From NCBI GenBank assembly GCA_021798655.1, contig JAJZFE010000016.1, positions 1-8,327 of the forward strand: a stretch of DNA of 8,327 bases, in the 5' to 3' direction. Shown here in pieces: positions 5,324-8,327 of this stretch. Within the stretch, counting starts at the first letter, position 1; each line of letters starts with the position of its first letter. The notes beneath the pieces are model-generated. The model made no database searches, had not been told where the DNA came from, and was given only the letters and a program-made list of their open reading frames with translations. The position numbers and the translations under genes were made by a program. The stretch comes from Acidobacteriota bacterium. GTDB taxonomy: Bacteria > Acidobacteriota > Terriglobia > Terriglobales > Acidobacteriaceae.

Positions 5324-6433
5324 ATGGAGCGTGCTGCGAGCGCTTCGCGCGCCATCGTGCTGACCGAGGTGGAGCAGCTGGAGGGCGCAGAACGCAGCGT
5401 GGTGGCGCTCTCGCGCTGGCTGCAGGAGCGCGGGCTGGAGCACCACTTTGTGGTGTACGAGGATCGCGCGGGGCTGGCGGCGCGTGCGGGCCATCCGGTG
5501 GAGGTGGTGCAGCTGCTGCCGGGCGGCGGCGCGAGGCGGAGGGCGCTGGCACTTCGCGCGTACTTTGCAAAGGCGCAGGGGGCGTGGAGGCCGCTGGTAT
5601 CGGGCTACCAGGCTGCGCTGCACGCAACGCTGGGCGGAGTGCGCGGCTTCCACTGCCTGATGCACGATACGCCGACGCTGTTTGAAGAAGCAGGCCCGAC
5701 GGGAGTGTATGCGCACGGATATCGGTGGGCTTCGAACCGCGTTGTCCGGCTGGGGCTGCGCAGCGGCGGCCAGACGATGGTGACGAGCGAGTTTCTGCAG
5801 CGCGACTGCCGACGCCTGTTTGGAGTCGACGCGGCGATTGCGCGCATGGGGGGATACAGCGGAACGCCGCCGCAGCGTGGGCCGAAGACATCTGCAGGGA
5901 TGCGGATGCTGAGCCTGTCGCGGATTGAAGGCAACAAGCGCATTGACTGGGTGCTGCGTGCGCTGGCCGCGATGGAGCGCGGGGCAGCGCCGCTCTCTGC
6001 GCGGACGGACTGGCGGCTGGATGTGGCCGGACGCGGCGCGGAGCTGGAGGCGATGACGTCGCTGGCGAAGGAGCTTGGGCTGAGCGGGCGCGTGCGATTC
6101 CATGGCTATGTGAGCGACGCCGAGCTGGAGAGGCTGTACGGCGAGGCGGATCTGTTTTTGATGCCGGCCGTGCAGGGGTATGGCATTCCGGCGATTGAGG
6201 CGCTGGGGCGGGGCCTGCACGTGCTGGTGCATCGCGAGTCCGGCGTGAGCGACCTGCTGCTGACAACGCCGTGGGTGACGGTGATGAACGGCGGCGAGGA
6301 GGCGATGCTCGATGCGATGAACAGAGCCGTGGAGACGACACTGCTCGGGGAGTTTCGTGCGTTGCCGCAACCGCCGCTGCCGACTGAAGACAGCTGGGCC
6401 GAGCAGGTGGCGACGCTGTGCGGATGGGTGTAG
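5324..6433 (+). CDS. GT-B fold glycosyltransferase, GT4-like
   Basis: The 369-residue protein resembles GT4 family retaining glycosyltransferases, which move a sugar from a nucleotide donor to a lipid, polysaccharide or small acceptor. The N-terminal domain has the acceptor-side opening EGAERSVVALSRWLQERG (20-37). The C-terminal donor domain begins near SLSRIEGNKRIDWVLRAL (197-214), followed by the strand LDVAGRGAELEAM (232-244), GRVRFHGYVSDAELERLY (255-272), and the donor loop QGYGIPAIEA (284-293). The usual E-x7-E motif is Q-x7-E here (Gln284, Glu292). No signal peptide or membrane span is seen, so it is probably cytosolic. Donor and acceptor are unknown, and no polysaccharide cluster surrounds it. 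It is likely co-transcribed with aroA. GTG 5315 would add three residues; ATG 5324 has the better spaced AGGTG. The stop codon lies in the stem of a terminator-like hairpin. Confidence 0.85.
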   Translation: MERAASASRAIVLTEVEQLEGAERSVVALSRWLQERGLEHHFVVYEDRAGLAARAGHPVEVVQLLPGGGARRRALALRAYFAKAQGAWRPLVSGYQAALHATLGGVRGFHCLMHDTPTLFEEAGPTGVYAHGYRWASNRVVRLGLRSGGQTMVTSEFLQRDCRRLFGVDAAIARMGGYSGTPPQRGPKTSAGMRMLSLSRIEGNKRIDWVLRALAAMERGAAPLSARTDWRLDVAGRGAELEAMTSLAKELGLSGRVRFHGYVSDAELERLYGEADLFLMPAVQGYGIPAIEALGRGLHVLVHRESGVSDLLLTTPWVTVMNGGEEAMLDAMNRAVETTLLGEFRALPQPPLPTEDSWAEQVATLCGWV

Positions 6434-6460
6434 CGGCGAGTTTCTGCCGTCTACATTTTG
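6429..6460 (+). terminator. hairpin terminator between convergent genes
   Basis: TGTAGCGGC (6429-6437) pairs with GCCG (6446-6449) and CTACA (6451-6455) around an 8-nt loop, with T6450 bulged, giving nine base pairs. TTTTG follows, so the + strand transcript (aroA-glycosyltransferase) would have a short U run after the stem. On the - strand no T run follows, so termination there is less certain. The stem contains the TAG stops of both converging genes, paired with each other. Confidence 0.5.
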
Positions 6461-6984
6461 TAGTGGCCCATCTCGTCGTCGTTGAGGCTTTCGAGCCAGC
6501 GACGAAGGTCATCGGGGTTCAGGTTGCTGGCGCCGGCGGCGGCGCGGCGTGCCTGATCGAAGACCTGTTGCGAGACGAAGATGGGGCAGTCGCTACGCAG
6601 GGCGAGAGCGATGGCGTCGGAGGGCCGCGCGTCGAGGGCGACCAGTTCCCCGCCCTGGTCCATCCAGATGGTGGCGTGGAAGGTGTCCTCGCGGAGTGAG
6701 CCGACGACGACGCGGGTGACGCGCCCGTTGAGGCTGTGGATGGCGGCGCGCAGCAGGTCGTGCGTCATCGGGCGGGGCGTGCTGGCCTTTTCCATCTCGA
6801 GCGCGATGGCGTTGGCTTCAAAGAGGCCGACCCAGATGGGCAGCACGACGTCGCCGGAGAGATTGTTGAGCACGACGATGGGCTGGCGCGTGGAAGGGTC
6901 CATCATCAGGCCGCGGATGCGTACCTCGACCTCAGCTTCGGCGGCGGGGGCTTCGAGATCGGGTTTGAATCCGGGCAGGTGCAT
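6451..6984 (-). CDS. bifunctional nuclease family protein (DUF151)
   Basis: The 177-residue protein carries a full DUF151/BFN domain: VRIRGLMMDPSTRQPIVVL (21-39), VVLPIWVGLFEANAIALEME (46-65), PRPMTHDLLRAAI (70-82), VTRVVVGSLREDTFHATI (89-106), the most conserved stretch LDARPSDAIALALR (117-130), and PIFVSQQVFDQA (134-145). The name comes from a plant protein reported to have RNase and DNase activity; the role of bacterial homologues is not settled. The C-terminal tail DDLRRWLESLNDDEMGHYKM is recalled as common in acidobacterial copies. An open frame continues upstream to 7125, but those 47 residues are low-complexity and cross a REP-like repeat. ATG 6984, with TACACT 6 nt upstream, is the likely start. 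It lies downstream of miaB on the same strand and converges on the glycosyltransferase gene. Confidence 0.93.
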   Translation of the reverse strand: MHLPGFKPDLEAPAAEAEVEVRIRGLMMDPSTRQPIVVLNNLSGDVVLPIWVGLFEANAIALEMEKASTPRPMTHDLLRAAIHSLNGRVTRVVVGSLREDTFHATIWMDQGGELVALDARPSDAIALALRSDCPIFVSQQVFDQARRAAAGASNLNPDDLRRWLESLNDDEMGHYKM

Positions 6985-6990
6985 GTAGTG

Positions 6991-6996
6991 AGTGTA
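6991..6996 (-). promoter_or_regulatory. candidate -10 element TACACT for the DUF151 gene
   Basis: On the minus strand TACACT ends exactly 6 nt (CACTAC) before ATG 6984. The gap has no Shine-Dalgarno-like purines, so a leaderless transcript is likely. No -35 match is evident. The element supports the short 177-residue form over upstream starts at 7063 or 7125. Confidence 0.45.
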
Positions 6997-7065
6997 ACGC
7001 TGAGAGGCAGGGTGTAGTGAGGGAGGGGCCTGAGGTTGGCCTCGATCACGTTTCGCCACCATATA

Positions 7066-7095
7066 CAAAACGCAGATTCCCTGCGAGAATGACAA
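7066..7095 (-). repeat. REP-like palindromic element, possible miaB terminator
   Basis: Read on the minus strand the element is TTGTCATTCTCGCAG followed by GGAATCTGCGTTTTG. It can fold as CGCAG-GGAAT-CTGCG (7071-7085) followed by TTTTG, or alternatively as ATTC ... GAAT around TCGCAGG; the two overlap. GTCATTC ... GGAATCTGC motifs are remembered as frequent intergenic repeats in acidobacterial genomes; this is recollection, not a search. The first hairpin with its T run lies 71 bp after the miaB stop on the same strand and might end that transcript, although a 5-bp stem is weak. Confidence 0.45.
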
Positions 7096-7155
7096 GCAAA
7101 AATCATCGTGCCGGGGATAAGCCATTTTCGATCAGGCTGCGCAAGCAGGGGCCAC

Positions 7156-8327
7156 TCAGGCTTCGATGCGGGCGTTGAGGGCCTGCTGGGCGAGGAGCGA
7201 GGGGGACGGTGCGATCGCTGTTGTGATGGCTTCGCCGACGAGGGAGTTGGGGAAGACCTGCGTGATGCGGACGTCGATGTAGCTGCCCGGCGCGGGCAGG
7301 GTGTCGCAGGCGAAGTTGACGGTCTTGTTCTGCGAGCTGCGGCCGGTGATCTGGTTGCGCGCGGTGTTGTGGCCCTCGACCATGACGGTCATCGTCTGGT
7401 GGAGGTGGCGCTGATAGTTGGTGCGCTGAATCTCCCGCTGGCGCGCGTTGAGGATGGCGAGGCGCTCGATCTTGACCTCTTCGGGGATGGAATCGACCAT
7501 GTGAATGGCAGGCGTGTTGGGGCGCGGCGAATATTTGAAGCCGTAGATGGCGTCGTAACCGACCTGGTCGAGGAGCGTGATGGTGTCCTCGAAGTCCTTG
7601 TCGGTCTCGCCGGGGAAGCCGACGATGATGTCGCTGGTGAGCGAGATGTCGCGGCGCGCGGCCTTGGTCCAGGCGATGCGTTCGAGGTACCACTCGCGGG
7701 TGTACTCGCGCTGCATGGCGCGGAGCACGGCGCTGCTGCCGGACTGCACGGGCAGGTGGATGTGGTCGCAGAGACTGGGCATCGCGTCGATCGCGTCGAC
7801 GATGTCCTTGGTGAACTGGCGCGGGTGCGAGGTGGTGAAGCGGGCGCGCTGGATGCCGTTGACCTCGCCGACGGCGGAGAGCAGCTCAGCGAAGGTGCGT
7901 TTGCCGCTGGGGTCGACGTAGCTGTTGACGTTCTGGCCGAGGAGCTGAATCTCGGTGTAGCCGAGCGCGGCGATGCGTTGCGCTTCGGCAAGAACGCTGG
8001 CGCTGGTGCGGCTGCGCTCCTTGCCGCGCGTGTACGGGACGACGCAGTAGGCGCAGAACTTGTCGCAGCCTTCGATGATGGTGATGTAGCCGCGGTGCGG
8101 GTTGCTGCGCGCGGTGAACTCGGTGTCGAAGGTCTCGTCGGTCTGGCGGTCGTCGAGGCCGGTGATGCGGGTTTCGCCGGCTTCGAGTCGCTGCAGCATC
8201 TGCGGCAGGTTGCGGTAGCTGGACGAGCCGGCGACGATGGAGACGTACGGCGCCTTCTCGAAGATCTTCTCGCCCTCCTGCTGGGCGACGCAGCCGATAA
8301 CGGCGAAGCGCTTGCCCTCGCCCTGCA
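7156..8327 (-). CDS. miaB: tRNA-2-methylthio-N6-dimethylallyladenosine synthase (5' end outside window)
   Basis: MiaB is a radical SAM methylthiotransferase that adds a 2-methylthio group to i6A37 of tRNAs reading UNN codons. About 390 codons are present; the N-terminal 50-70 residues lie beyond 8327. The retained end of the UPF0004 domain has VIGCVAQQEGEKIFE, with the third auxiliary-cluster cysteine at 8290-8292. The radical SAM cluster motif is CDKFCAYC (CX3CX2C, 8044-8067), followed by VVPYTRGKERSR, which is typical of MiaB. QLLGQNVNSY, HLPVQSGS and DIIVGFPGETDKDFEDT complete the SAM barrel signatures. A TRAM RNA-binding domain occupies roughly 7219-7395 and is followed by a short tail ending in ARIEA. 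The related enzymes RimO and MtaB are less likely because GCDKFCAYCVVPYTRGKERSR and LLGQNVNSY are MiaB-type. The 171-bp gap to the DUF151 gene holds the REP-like hairpin. Confidence 0.95.
   Translation of the reverse strand, partial: QGEGKRFAVIGCVAQQEGEKIFEKAPYVSIVAGSSSYRNLPQMLQRLEAGETRITGLDDRQTDETFDTEFTARSNPHRGYITIIEGCDKFCAYCVVPYTRGKERSRTSASVLAEAQRIAALGYTEIQLLGQNVNSYVDPSGKRTFAELLSAVGEVNGIQRARFTTSHPRQFTKDIVDAIDAMPSLCDHIHLPVQSGSSAVLRAMQREYTREWYLERIAWTKAARRDISLTSDIIVGFPGETDKDFEDTITLLDQVGYDAIYGFKYSPRPNTPAIHMVDSIPEEVKIERLAILNARQREIQRTNYQRHLHQTMTVMVEGHNTARNQITGRSSQNKTVNFACDTLPAPGSYIDVRITQVFPNSLVGEAITTAIAPSPSLLAQQALNARIEA

Noticed and set aside
3941..6370. 809-codon open frame on the minus strand opposite aroA and the glycosyltransferase
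   Set aside because: Its translation is almost all Arg, His, Gln, Pro and Ala with no recognisable motif. It is a shadow of two well supported + strand genes with GC-rich codon use, and it crosses their junction.
6985..7125. N-terminal extension of the DUF151 protein to an ATG at 7125
   Set aside because: The extra 47 residues are translated from a REP-like repeat and low-complexity spacer, and the family domain starts after ATG 6984, which has its own -10-like element.
7096..7155. Terminator directly after miaB using the T5 run at 7096-7100
   Set aside because: Only a 4-bp ATCG/CGAT pairing with a 20-nt loop precedes it; not a credible stem.

Overview
The window looks like an ordinary, densely packed stretch of a high-GC bacterial chromosome. 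The best guess is Acidobacteriota, order Terriglobales (relatives of Granulicella, Terriglobus, Edaphobacter). This rests on codon use heavy in third-position G/C, protein styles recalled from that group (a bifunctional-nuclease-family protein ending in HYKM, a divergent Lgt, a periplasmic TPR protein) and purine-rich heptamer repeats between genes. The taxonomic call is inference, not a search result. No phage, insertion sequence, CRISPR array, rRNA or tRNA gene is visible.

Layout. On the + strand come the 3' end of uvrA (1-295), a 49-bp tandem heptamer array (293-341), a secreted TPR-repeat protein (347-1672) and a SprT-like zinc metalloprotease-fold protein (1719-2429). The last of these converges on, and overlaps by 4 bp, lgt on the - strand (2426-3286). 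A 94-bp divergent gap separates lgt from hpt (3381-3944, +). A second degenerate heptamer tract leads into aroA (3998-5314, +), followed 9 bp later by a GT4-like glycosyltransferase (5324-6433, +). That gene converges on a bifunctional nuclease (DUF151) gene on the - strand (6451-6984), and a hairpin containing both stop codons lies at the junction. Upstream of it on the same strand, across a 171-bp gap holding a REP-like hairpin element, is miaB (7156-8327, 5' end outside the window).

The genes do not form one pathway. They are housekeeping functions: DNA repair (UvrA), lipoprotein maturation (Lgt), purine salvage (Hpt), the shikimate pathway (AroA) and tRNA modification (MiaB), with a TPR protein, a metalloprotease-like protein, a glycosyltransferase and a DUF151 protein among them. 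Only aroA plus the glycosyltransferase look like a tight operon.

No new multi-gene system was found. The most interesting signal is regulatory. Four genes without a usable Shine-Dalgarno sequence (SprT-like, hpt, aroA, DUF151) each have a TANNNT hexamer exactly 6 nt before the start codon, the geometry expected for leaderless mRNAs. The two genes with a good Shine-Dalgarno (the TPR protein and the glycosyltransferase) have TA at the same offset but lack the final T. A second signal is the heptamer arrays, which begin exactly at the TAG stop codon of the upstream gene and run up to the translation or promoter signals of the next one.
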